DNA of 64,000 nucleotides from Flavobacterium sp. NRK F7. GTDB taxonomy: Bacteria > Bacteroidota > Bacteroidia > Flavobacteriales > Flavobacteriaceae. The translations under genes and the position numbers were made by a program. Below are positions 26,981 to 35,621 of the stretch, piece after piece. Each line of letters starts with the position of its first letter. Positions within the stretch are counted from its first letter, which is position 1. The notes below the pieces were generated by a model that was not told the origin of the DNA, did not search any database, and worked only from the letters and a program-made list of their open reading frames with translations. The stretch covers positions 3,042,129 to 3,106,128 of the forward strand of contig NZ_JAMXLB010000001.1 of assembly GCF_024054195.1 (NCBI RefSeq). The letters are read 5' to 3'.

Positions 26981-28426
26981 TTAACGCTCTAGACCTTTGA
27001 TCAAAAATAATTGACTCCCTTCTGAACTATCTGGATTTGAAATTGCTTCAGCATCCGTAAACGCGCTGTTAGTCCAACCATGGTTTTGCGTACAAATTAA
27101 GAAACTTCCTTCCACTCCAATCACATCTGATACATCTATCATACCTGTTAATTCCCAAATATTTGATACAGATCCCATTCCTGCAGTAGCAGCGGCATTT
27201 TGGTCACATTCTAACACTACTTTTAACGCTTTTGTATTTAAATTGTATTGGTATAAATAAGGAAAATGTGTTTTATCTGCTGTATCAGGATACCCATTTG
27301 GATCTTCCATAATATAAGCGTAATCTTTAGTTACTACAATATTATCTGGACTATGGAATTGTTTGGCAACACCTGTTAAATTATCACCGTCTAAAACACA
27401 AGTAATAGTTGCCACTTTAGGATCATTAGCATCTAAAACTACTTTATAAATTCTACCATAAAAAGTACCTTTTCCTGTTAAAGCTGTACTTTTTCTACCT
27501 GTAACTGCAAAATAGATTTCCCTGTTAGCACTTCCAGAACCTTTTCTGTAATCAATATCTTCTACTCTAGAGAATCCCATAATTCCTTTATCTCTAGATT
27601 CTTGTTCTAATTCGTTTAATGTTCTTTCCGTATACTCTTCAAAAACAACAGGATACGTCACGCCTTCTTGCATATCCATTTCATAATCAATCCCTGCTTG
27701 AGTTACTTTTAAACCATATAACTTTCCACTTGCTAAATCACCTCTGTTACCAATATACATCGCAAACTGGCCAGAAGGCGTTGTGTTGTCTCCTGTATCA
27801 TCACCAATAAAAGCTACTGTTTTAGAAGGATACGCATCTTTACCAATAACTACTGCATTTTCTGTAGACCATTGCCCTAATGCTGGAAGTAACGTAGCTA
27901 ATTCAGCATCTTCTGCTTTTTTAAAAGGATCCGTTGCAAAAACTCCTTTAGAAGCACCACCCCATTCTCCTCCAGATAAATACAAAGGACCAAAACCATG
28001 TTCTTCTGGCATAATTAAAGATCCAGAACATTGAGCAGTTCTAGCAGTTGCAGCTGCATTTAAAATATATTCTCCTTTTACTGGTTTGAACGTTTTGTCA
28101 AATGAAATTCTTGCAATGGAATAATCAGCTTCAATATTGTTAATTAAAGAATAGGTTCCATCACTTAATTTCATTAATCCCATTCCGTCAGCCATAGAAC
28201 CGTATACAAAGTTCGGTGATTCAGATAATTGATCCTCTGAACTTAATAAGGAATAAACTTCAAGGTTTTCAAAACCCGCTTTTTTGGCTAAATAAGCTGG
28301 TGTTTGTGAATGGTTTTTTAAAGTAACTGATTCTTGTGTTTCTACTTCTTTCGTATCATCATCATTACAAGAGACTACTGTAATAGATAAAGCAAGTAAA
28401 AAAATGGATTTAAAATTTGTTTTCAT
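26981..28426 (-). CDS. PhoX/DUF839-like secreted phosphatase-type protein
   Basis: 481 residues, lipoprotein signal (TVVSC, Cys about 20). The sequence follows the PhoX/DUF839 beta-propeller pattern: FVYGSMADGMGLMKLSDGTY, CSGSLIMPEEHGFGPLYLSGGEWGG, VAFIGDDTGDN, YIMEDPNGYPD. PhoX enzymes are Ca2+/Fe-dependent alkaline phosphatases; I cannot check every metal ligand by eye, so phosphatase activity is not certain. A -7 box (TAATTTTG, 28456-28463 on the minus strand) precedes it. It leads the operon with the peroxidase gene. Confidence 0.8.
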   Translation of the reverse strand: MKTNFKSIFLLALSITVVSCNDDDTKEVETQESVTLKNHSQTPAYLAKKAGFENLEVYSLLSSEDQLSESPNFVYGSMADGMGLMKLSDGTYSLINNIEADYSIARISFDKTFKPVKGEYILNAAATARTAQCSGSLIMPEEHGFGPLYLSGGEWGGASKGVFATDPFKKAEDAELATLLPALGQWSTENAVVIGKDAYPSKTVAFIGDDTGDNTTPSGQFAMYIGNRGDLASGKLYGLKVTQAGIDYEMDMQEGVTYPVVFEEYTERTLNELEQESRDKGIMGFSRVEDIDYRKGSGSANREIYFAVTGRKSTALTGKGTFYGRIYKVVLDANDPKVATITCVLDGDNLTGVAKQFHSPDNIVVTKDYAYIMEDPNGYPDTADKTHFPYLYQYNLNTKALKVVLECDQNAAATAGMGSVSNIWELTGMIDVSDVIGVEGSFLICTQNHGWTNSAFTDAEAISNPDSSEGSQLFLIKGLER

Positions 28427-28455
28427 AATAATAAAAGGGTTGTTTATTTGTTGAC

Positions 28456-28463
28456 CAAAATTA
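28456..28463 (-). promoter_or_regulatory. -7 promoter box for the PhoX-like/peroxidase operon
   Basis: CAAAATTA on the plus strand reads TAATTTTG on the coding strand, 30 nt upstream of the start. Confidence 0.6.
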
Positions 28464-28585
28464 CCCCATGATTGTAAACAAAAAGTAAATCAAGTATTAC
28501 TATACTTATAGGTGAAGTTTATGAAAACTTTACAAAAAGGTTACTATCTTAATTTTTCATTAACGCAATGTGAATTTATTCTCTT

Positions 28586-30847
28586 TTAATAATTCAAATT
28601 CACTCCAAAACCAATTCCCATATCGCTGTCATAATGTGTTGTTATTCCAATATTTTTACCAGCAATGTATTTGAAACCTGCCATATACTCTTTATCTGTA
28701 TTTACCATAAAAGCCATTCTCAAGCGTTTTGAGATAGGAATATCTTCACGCATAAGTTGCAGTCTTACATTTCCATCATGATACAGTTCCGATTGAAAAG
28801 TGATTAGCATGGGTAACGTATAAGCAAAACCAATACTGGCTTGTAATCGTTTGTCTTTAGTACTTGTTTGACCAAATAAATTTTTCTCAATTTCACCATG
28901 ATTCAATTTACGATATCGGGCATCGAAACCTATAAAAGGCATAAACCATTGATTTCTTCCAATATATCTTCCTATATGTGTTTCCGATTCATAACCATGA
29001 TGATCATTATATCCCAAACGCCATTCAGTCGCTACACTCCAGCGTGTATTTTGTAACATCATTTGACCATCATTTCCATTGGTGGCAAAGTCATTTTCAG
29101 CCATAAAATGAAAACGATTACTTTCTGCTTGCAATTTTTTATATGCTTTTTCTTTATTCGTCAGATAAGGATTAGACTTAGAATTTTCATAACTAAAAAC
29201 GCGATTCATCCCAGCCATCATGTGATACAAAATATGGCAATGGAAAAACCAATCCCCATCAGCATTTGCTTCAAATTCGATGACATCTGTTTCCATGGGC
29301 ATAATATCTAAAACATTCTTAAGTGGCGCATAATCTCCTTGCCCGTTTAAAATTCTAAAATCGTGTCCGTGTAGATGCATGGGATGGCGCATCATAGAAT
29401 TATTATATAAGGTAATCCGAAGTACTTCACCTTTTCTTATTAAAATTTTATCTGTTTCTGCCAGTACTTTATTATCCATACTCCAAACGTAACGGTTCAT
29501 GTTTCCTGTTAATTCAAAACGCAATTCACGAACAGGTGCTTCTTTTGACAATGTGGTTTTTGTAGGTGATTTCAACATCGCATAATTTAAGGTTACCCTA
29601 TTGGATTCTTTAGAAGGCATATTATGATTACTATGGCTCATCTCCATTCCATTAGCATTCATTTTTTCTTGTTTACCCAATTTATTCCTCATAGAATTTC
29701 CTGTAATTTCAGGATACATTACCGTATTCATGTCCATTTTTTGAAAACTCATTTGCATACCCATATCATCCATAGTACCATCCATATGCATCATGTTGTT
29801 CATCATTTTCATACCTTCAAAATATTTCAATTTAGGCATTGGATTAGCCAATTGTTTTACTCCTTCACCAATAAATATAGAGGTAGCATTGGTTCTATCT
29901 TCTGGTGTAGCTAAAAATTCGTATGAAATATTTTCATTTGGAATCGTTACAATTACATCGTAGGTTTCCGAAACTCCAATAATCAACCGATCTACCTCAA
30001 CAGGCTCCACATCATTTCCATCATTAGCCACTACAGTCATTTTACCACCTGCATACTGTAACCAAAAATAGGATGAAGCACCTCCATTTGCAATTCGCAA
30101 CCGCACTTTATCTCCTTTTTTAAATTGTGGCAATTGACTTTCTTTATTCCCATTTAACAAAAAAGCATCATAATAAACATCACTTACATCCATTGCTAAC
30201 ATTCTTTTCCACTCGTTATTCAATTTCGTTTTAAAATGACCTTCTCGAATGGCTTCAGCATAACTTTGAGTTGTTCCTTTTTTAATAGCAAACCAATCGG
30301 AAGCATTGTGCAACATACGATGCACATTATTCGGATTATAATCGGTCCATTCACTTAAAATTATTGGTACTTGTGGAATATCGTCAATGCCTTTTCTAAA
30401 ATTGGGATTCTCTGTTTTTTTCTTTAAAATTAAAGAACCATACATTCCAATTTGTTCCTGCATACCACTATGACTATGGTACCAATGGGTTCCCGACTGT
30501 ACAATTGGGAAACGATATACATGCTCCGTTTCAGGAGCAATAGGCATTTGAGTTAAATAAGGCACTCCATCTTCAGGGTTTGGTAAATACAGTCCGTGCC
30601 AATGTAATGAAGTTCCTTCCTTTAAGTGATTATACACATGTATTTCTGCTAAATCTCCCTCGGTAAAAGTTAGGGTAGGCATTGGAATTTGACCGTTAAC
30701 AGCAATGGCTCTTCTTTCTTTTCCTGAAAAAGTAACTATCGTATCTCGAACATGTAAATCGTATCGAACAGTTTTCTGTGCAATACTATTTCCAGTGATT
30801 AAAAGTATAATTAGTATATATAGTATTTTTTTAATTTTGTTTTTCAT
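28586..30847 (-). CDS. Multicopper oxidase (CopA-type) with C-terminal CopB-like barrel region
   Basis: 753 residues. A signal peptide (1-23) is followed by cupredoxin domains with all four copper-ligand segments: LHWHGL (82-84) and HWYHSHSG (121-126) at the N-terminal end, MRHPMHLHGHDFRI (about 480-490) and WFFHCHILYHMMAGM (about 530-540) at the other. A Met-rich insert lies about 345-415 (MKMMNNMMHMDG and MDDMGMQMSFQKMDMN), as in copper-resistance oxidases. The last 180 residues (about 570-753) read like an outer-membrane barrel of CopB type: WRLGYNDHHGYESETHIGR, then QWFMPFIGFDARY. It probably oxidises Cu(I) in the envelope. It is the third gene of the copA operon. Confidence 0.88.
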   Translation of the reverse strand: MKNKIKKILYILIILLITGNSIAQKTVRYDLHVRDTIVTFSGKERRAIAVNGQIPMPTLTFTEGDLAEIHVYNHLKEGTSLHWHGLYLPNPEDGVPYLTQMPIAPETEHVYRFPIVQSGTHWYHSHSGMQEQIGMYGSLILKKKTENPNFRKGIDDIPQVPIILSEWTDYNPNNVHRMLHNASDWFAIKKGTTQSYAEAIREGHFKTKLNNEWKRMLAMDVSDVYYDAFLLNGNKESQLPQFKKGDKVRLRIANGGASSYFWLQYAGGKMTVVANDGNDVEPVEVDRLIIGVSETYDVIVTIPNENISYEFLATPEDRTNATSIFIGEGVKQLANPMPKLKYFEGMKMMNNMMHMDGTMDDMGMQMSFQKMDMNTVMYPEITGNSMRNKLGKQEKMNANGMEMSHSNHNMPSKESNRVTLNYAMLKSPTKTTLSKEAPVRELRFELTGNMNRYVWSMDNKVLAETDKILIRKGEVLRITLYNNSMMRHPMHLHGHDFRILNGQGDYAPLKNVLDIMPMETDVIEFEANADGDWFFHCHILYHMMAGMNRVFSYENSKSNPYLTNKEKAYKKLQAESNRFHFMAENDFATNGNDGQMMLQNTRWSVATEWRLGYNDHHGYESETHIGRYIGRNQWFMPFIGFDARYRKLNHGEIEKNLFGQTSTKDKRLQASIGFAYTLPMLITFQSELYHDGNVRLQLMREDIPISKRLRMAFMVNTDKEYMAGFKYIAGKNIGITTHYDSDMGIGFGVNLNY

Positions 30848-30871
30848 TAGAATAGTTTTTTTACATACAGT

Positions 30872-31879
30872 TTAAATGTGCTTTAATAATTCTTTTTCTG
30901 AAGCCGTTAATTTCCAACTTAAAGCTCCAGAATCTTCATAGCATTTATTAGGTAATGTGCGTGCTTCAATTTTTTGTAAAATAGAAGGATGTACATAATA
31001 GGATTTACAAACGGTGGGTGTATTTCCTAACTCATCAGCTACCATTCGAATCAAAGTATTACTGAATTTCTTTTTGGTACTTGATGCAATCGCTTCTAAA
31101 GCATAAGGGTACAATTCTACAGCCAGTCTTGTGGCTACCCAAGTTCTAAAATCTTTGCTAGAAAAAAACTCTCCCATGTATGTATGAATGTAAGAATTGA
31201 CATCATCACTATCAACGGCATGAAAGTAACCCGATTCATCTTTATATCTAAAAATTTCATAACCCGGTAATTCAGAAGATTTTTTAATCAATTTTGTTAA
31301 AATGTCGTCATCAATTTCAACATGTCTTATTTTATTACTCTTCCCTTTGTATTCAAAAACAATTTGGTCTTCCTCAAGATGCATGTGTTTTCTTCTCAAG
31401 GTAGTTAAACCAAAGGTTCCATTTTGAGAAGCATATTGTTTGTTGCCTATTCGAATTCCAGTTTCATCTAAGATTAAAATTAATAACGCAATGATTTTAT
31501 CTTTATCCCATTTCTTAGTTTGTACATCTGCTATGACTTTTTTTCTAAAACTTTCTAAAGCGGTCCCAAAATCTTTCATTTTAGCAAATTTCTCTTCTTG
31601 TTTTTGCTTTTCAAAAGCAGAATGATAAATGTATTGTTTTCTTCCTTTGGCATCTCTACCAATAGCCTGAATATGACCATCATCCCATTTACAGATATAC
31701 ACATCGGTCCACATTGGTGGAATAATTAATTTACGAAATCGATTCAATAATTTTTGATTGGTAATTTTTTTTCCATTCTCATCGAAATATTGAAACCCTT
31801 TGCCATATTTGCGTTTGTGAATTGACATTGCTTCATCGTCAACATGTTTAATTTCTAATTTTGATTTCAACTTTTTCAT
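30872..31879 (-). CDS. DNA topoisomerase IB (poxvirus-like)
   Basis: 335 residues. Bacterial/viral type IB enzyme that relaxes supercoils by a 3'-phosphotyrosine intermediate. The N-terminal domain holds YGKGFQYFDENGKKI and IPPMWTDVYICKWDDGHIQAIGRDAKGRKQYIYH. The catalytic set includes Arg in DETGIRIGNKQYA, Lys and Arg in the following sheet, KDFRTWVATRLAV with its Arg, and the nucleophilic Tyr in NTPTVCKSYYVHP. The length matches the family. It lies 4 bp after copA and 24 bp before the oxidase gene, an unusual position inside a copper operon. Confidence 0.92.
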   Translation of the reverse strand: MKKLKSKLEIKHVDDEAMSIHKRKYGKGFQYFDENGKKITNQKLLNRFRKLIIPPMWTDVYICKWDDGHIQAIGRDAKGRKQYIYHSAFEKQKQEEKFAKMKDFGTALESFRKKVIADVQTKKWDKDKIIALLILILDETGIRIGNKQYASQNGTFGLTTLRRKHMHLEEDQIVFEYKGKSNKIRHVEIDDDILTKLIKKSSELPGYEIFRYKDESGYFHAVDSDDVNSYIHTYMGEFFSSKDFRTWVATRLAVELYPYALEAIASSTKKKFSNTLIRMVADELGNTPTVCKSYYVHPSILQKIEARTLPNKCYEDSGALSWKLTASEKELLKHI

Positions 31880-31883
31880 TGTT

Positions 31884-34400
31884 TCAGATTTTAACTGTTC
31901 TCAATCGAAGGGCATTAGCAATTACTGAAACGGAACTAAAACTCATGGCTAAGGCAGCAATCATAGGAGATAACAACATTCCAAAAAAAGGAAATAACAA
32001 TCCGGCTGCAACGGGAATTCCAATAGAATTATAAATAAAGGCAAAAAATAGATTTTGCTTTATATTTTTCATTACGGCATGGCTTAATTCTTTCGCTTTT
32101 ACAATTCCTTTTAAATCTCCTTTTACTAAAGTAATTTTGGCACTTTCAATAGCCACGTCTGTACCAGTTCCCATTGCAATTCCAATATCGGCTTGCGCTA
32201 GTGCTGGTGCATCATTAATTCCATCACCAGCCATGGCTACTATTTTTCCTTGTTCTTGGAGTTTTTTTATGTAATTCAATTTATCTTCTGGCAAACAACT
32301 GGCTTTAAAATCTGAGACCTTTAATTCTTCTGCCACTGCTTTAGCGGTTTTTTCGTTGTCTCCAGTGAGCATTACTACGGAAACACCTTGTTCTTTTAAT
32401 TTTTGAATAGCTTCTAAACTAGTTTTTTTAATAGCGTCAGAAATAGTAATATAACCTACTAATTTCCCTTCGATAACGATATACGAAACTGTTTTACCTT
32501 TTTCTTGTTCAGCTGTAACTTCATTTTGTAAAGTTTGCTCTAAAGCAATTTTTTCTTGTTCCAATAATTTTTGGTTCCCCAATAGAATTCTTTCATCATT
32601 AATTTCACCCACTACTCCCATTCCAGTAACAGCATCAAAATCATTTACTTTAAAGAAATCAACATTCTTGTTTTTTGCAAACGTAACTATTGCATTTGCC
32701 AATGGGTGTTCACTATTTTGATTTATAGAAGCTATTTTTGCTAGAGTTTTATTTTCATCTGCTCCTTTAACGACTATCTTTTCAACCGATGGCTTCCCTT
32801 CAGTTAAGGTTCCCGTTTTATCTGTAATTAAAACATCTATCTTATCCATTTTTTCTATGGCTTCAGCGTTTTTAATCAATACCCCTAATTTGGCTCCTTT
32901 CCCTACTCCAACCATAACCGACATTGGAGTTGCTAATCCTAAAGCACACGGACAAGCAATAATTAAAACTGCTATTGCGTTCACAAGGCCATAGACTAAT
33001 TTAGGTTCGGGACCAAAAAGCCACCATATGAAAAAAGTTATAACTGAAATAAGAACAACAATTGGTACAAAATATCTCGAAATTTTATCCACTAAATTTT
33101 GTATAGGAGCTCTGGATCGACTAGCATCAGAAACCATTTGAACGATTTGAGATAGTAATGTTTCTGAACCAATTTTTTCAGCAACCATTAGAAATGACTG
33201 TTTTCCATTAATAGTTCCTGACTTCACCTCATCATTTTCTTGCTTATCCACAGGAATAGGTTCTCCCGAAATCATAGATTCATCAATCGTACTTTTCCCT
33301 TCTGTGATTTTACCATCTACCGGTATTTTCTCACCTGGTTTCACTCGAATTGTATCGCCAATTTGTATATCATGAATGGAAATTTGTTTTTCTTCTCCAT
33401 TAACAACAATAGTTGCATTTGTAGGTGCTAATTTTAATAATTCTTTAATGGCTCCATTCGTTTTAGTGTGCGCTTTTGCTTCAAGAAGTTGTCCCAATAA
33501 CACCAATGTTAAAACCACAGCGGTGGCTTCAAAATACAAATGAACACTTCCGTCAGCTGTTTTAAATTGGTTTGGAAAAAAAGAAGGAAAAAGTAATCCT
33601 AATAAACTAAAGAGAAAGGCAACCCCTGTTCCAATACCAATTAAAGTGAACATGTTCAGGTTCCAATTGACTATTGACTTCCAAGCTCTTTCAAAAAACA
33701 TCCAACAAGCATAAAACACAACCGGTAGCGTTAGAAAAAATTGAACCCAGTTCCAAGTTTTTAAATCCATTAGTTCATACAATGGATTATTAGGAATCAT
33801 ATCGGACATGGAAATAATAAAAACAGGAATACTAAATAGTAGTGCTATTTTCATTTTATGCCACAATTTATGGTACGTATTTTCCTCTTCGGAACCAGTA
33901 GATTCTATAGGTACTAAATCCATTCCACATTTAGGACAACTACCAGGTTTGTCTTCAATCACTTCTGGATGCATAGGACAAGTATATTTTTTGGAAGTAG
34001 TTAATTTAGGTTGTTGTACTAAATCCATTCCACAAACGGGACAATCTCCTGGTTTATCGTATACTTTATCACCTTCACAATGCATAGGACAATAATACTT
34101 TCCTGCTTGATGATGGTAATTATTCGAATGTTGTTTATTCTCATTTGTAGTGCAACATTCTTTGTGTACTCTTTCTTGATGAGATTTTTCACCAATAGAA
34201 ATTTGATATTTGCTTTCCTTTCCTCCTAAAGCATCTTGCAAAGTTGGCAATTCAACATGTTCAGACATAGTAATTATTGCTTCTTTGTTTTCTTTTGAAA
34301 CAATAACATCTGTAATATTTTTTACTTTAAGTAAATTGGATTTCACTGTAGCTTCACAGCCTGAACACGTCATTCCTTCAATACTATATTTGTGAGTCAT
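31884..34400 (-). CDS. copA: Copper-translocating P1B-type ATPase
   Basis: 838 residues. The N-terminal HMA domain carries GMTCSGCEATVKS. Then come two metal-binding YHS-like units with YYCPMHCEG..CPVCGMDLV and YTCPMHPEV..CPKCGMDLV. About eight membrane helices follow, with the transport motif ACPCALG (about 480), phosphorylation motif DKTGTLTEG, SEHPLA in the nucleotide domain and GDGINDAPALAQAD. It exports Cu(I) from the cytoplasm. The promoter region 54 bp upstream carries a 16-bp motif shared with the HMA-DUF3347 gene. It leads the operon copA-topoisomerase IB-multicopper oxidase. Confidence 0.93.
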   Translation of the reverse strand: MTHKYSIEGMTCSGCEATVKSNLLKVKNITDVIVSKENKEAIITMSEHVELPTLQDALGGKESKYQISIGEKSHQERVHKECCTTNENKQHSNNYHHQAGKYYCPMHCEGDKVYDKPGDCPVCGMDLVQQPKLTTSKKYTCPMHPEVIEDKPGSCPKCGMDLVPIESTGSEEENTYHKLWHKMKIALLFSIPVFIISMSDMIPNNPLYELMDLKTWNWVQFFLTLPVVFYACWMFFERAWKSIVNWNLNMFTLIGIGTGVAFLFSLLGLLFPSFFPNQFKTADGSVHLYFEATAVVLTLVLLGQLLEAKAHTKTNGAIKELLKLAPTNATIVVNGEEKQISIHDIQIGDTIRVKPGEKIPVDGKITEGKSTIDESMISGEPIPVDKQENDEVKSGTINGKQSFLMVAEKIGSETLLSQIVQMVSDASRSRAPIQNLVDKISRYFVPIVVLISVITFFIWWLFGPEPKLVYGLVNAIAVLIIACPCALGLATPMSVMVGVGKGAKLGVLIKNAEAIEKMDKIDVLITDKTGTLTEGKPSVEKIVVKGADENKTLAKIASINQNSEHPLANAIVTFAKNKNVDFFKVNDFDAVTGMGVVGEINDERILLGNQKLLEQEKIALEQTLQNEVTAEQEKGKTVSYIVIEGKLVGYITISDAIKKTSLEAIQKLKEQGVSVVMLTGDNEKTAKAVAEELKVSDFKASCLPEDKLNYIKKLQEQGKIVAMAGDGINDAPALAQADIGIAMGTGTDVAIESAKITLVKGDLKGIVKAKELSHAVMKNIKQNLFFAFIYNSIGIPVAAGLLFPFFGMLLSPMIAALAMSFSSVSVIANALRLRTVKI

Positions 34401-34453
34401 AATTTTACGTTTTTAATAGTACAAATTTCGAAATCTTAAAAACCAATTACTTA

Positions 34454-34469
34454 CACAATTATGGATAGA
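34454..34469 (-). promoter_or_regulatory. Candidate copper-regulon operator upstream of copA
   Basis: cacaattatggataga. It is 15/16 identical to 36515-36530, and lies 54 bp upstream of the copA start. Confidence 0.5.
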
Positions 34470-34480
34470 TTTTGCAAAAT

Positions 34481-35044
34481 TTATAATTGGTCTAATTTCT
34501 TTCTTTTTTTCTCTTTCATTTTTTTAAAATAACTAGGTGAAAAGCCCGTTACTTTTTTAAATTGGTTACTCAAATGAGCTACACTACTATAATTTAAAAC
34601 GTCTGCTATTTCAGAAAGTGTCCACTCATCATAAACAATCAATTCTTTTACTTTTTCGATTTTTAGAAGGATATAATATTTTTCAATACTTACACCTTCC
34701 ACATTGGAAAATAAATTACTCAACTTACTGTAATCTTGATGCAATTGTTGCGCTAAATAATCAGATAAAGTAAGTTTCAATGAATTGTTTTGATTTTGTA
34801 CTAAATCAATAAGTAAGGTTTTAATTTTTTCAATTGTTTTACTATTTGCGTCATCTAAAATTTCAAAACCATATGCTTGCAATTTTTCACTAATTGTTAA
34901 CTTATCATTTTGTGACAAATCATTTTTGAAAATTACTTTCCCTAATTCAACTGAGATTAGGGCATGTTCTAGTTTTTCTAACTCAGAAGTAACCACCATA
35001 ATGCAGCGGTTACAAACCATATTTTTAATATGAAGATGCTTCAT
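34481..35044 (-). CDS. AraC-family regulator with HMA-like N-terminal metal-binding region
   Basis: 187 residues. The N-terminal 70 residues look like a heavy-metal-associated fold: HIKNMVCNRCIMVVTSEL carries C11 and C14, the GMxCxxC position, then a beta-alpha-beta pattern. The C-terminal part (about 115-187) is an AraC helix-turn-helix (DEWTLSEIADVLNYSSVAHLSNQF, then KKVTGFSPSYFKKMK). A metal-sensing activator for the adjacent copper genes is the natural reading; metal specificity is inferred from context. It is 3 bp after the DUF305 gene and upstream of copA. Confidence 0.82.
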   Translation of the reverse strand: MKHLHIKNMVCNRCIMVVTSELEKLEHALISVELGKVIFKNDLSQNDKLTISEKLQAYGFEILDDANSKTIEKIKTLLIDLVQNQNNSLKLTLSDYLAQQLHQDYSKLSNLFSNVEGVSIEKYYILLKIEKVKELIVYDEWTLSEIADVLNYSSVAHLSNQFKKVTGFSPSYFKKMKEKKRKKLDQL

Positions 35045-35047
35045 GTA

Positions 35048-35527
35048 TTATTTTTCATTTTCTAAACGTTCCATCATTTGTTTCATCAGAGCAATTTCAT
35101 GTTCTTGAGCAGCAATGATATCTTCTGCTAGCTTATTTACTTCTGGGTCTTCAAATTTGACATTACTGCTGGTCAAAATTGCTGAGGAATGGTGCGGAAT
35201 CATGGCTTTCATGTATTGAATATCTGAGATAGGAGTTTGGGTTCGCAATAAATATAAGGTTCCAAAAAAGACAATTGTTGAAAAACCAATGATTCCATAA
35301 TTTACTTTTTTGTTCGGATACATTTTCCACATAAATAATAACATTGAAATAGCCATTGAGGCAATCATCAATGTAGTCATGTAAACTCGTGTTAAACTAT
35401 TAAAAATATGATCGAATTTGGCAACATTTAAAAACATAACCAAATACATAATTACAAATGATACTGCCATAATTACAGCAAATTTCAAATAAGAGTGTTT
35501 ATTTTGATGTATTATATTTTGTTCCAT
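35048..35527 (-). CDS. DUF305 domain membrane protein
   Basis: 159 residues. An N-terminal set of three to four membrane helices is followed by a compact C-terminal DUF305-like region with KAMIPHHSSAILTSSNVKFED and AAQEHEIALMKQMM. The HHS and H-E-x-x-L-M-x-x-M clusters are Met/His-rich and fit metal or copper handling. The protein sits in the inner membrane. It is the promoter-proximal gene of the DUF305-AraC unit; the imperfect dyad gattgtt..aacaatc lies upstream at 35586-35610. Confidence 0.85.
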   Translation of the reverse strand: MEQNIIHQNKHSYLKFAVIMAVSFVIMYLVMFLNVAKFDHIFNSLTRVYMTTLMIASMAISMLLFMWKMYPNKKVNYGIIGFSTIVFFGTLYLLRTQTPISDIQYMKAMIPHHSSAILTSSNVKFEDPEVNKLAEDIIAAQEHEIALMKQMMERLENEK

Positions 35528-35621
35528 ATTTTTTTATATAAATGTAAAAAGAAGCTACTATTTTTCAATTTTAAAATTTAATGAGATTGTTATACAATTC
35601 GCACAACAATCCCATTCTAAA

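Noticed and set aside
29624..29914. His-rich plus-strand ORF
   Set aside because: It is the antisense of the Met-rich stretch of the multicopper oxidase (Met codons read as His), not a His-rich protein.
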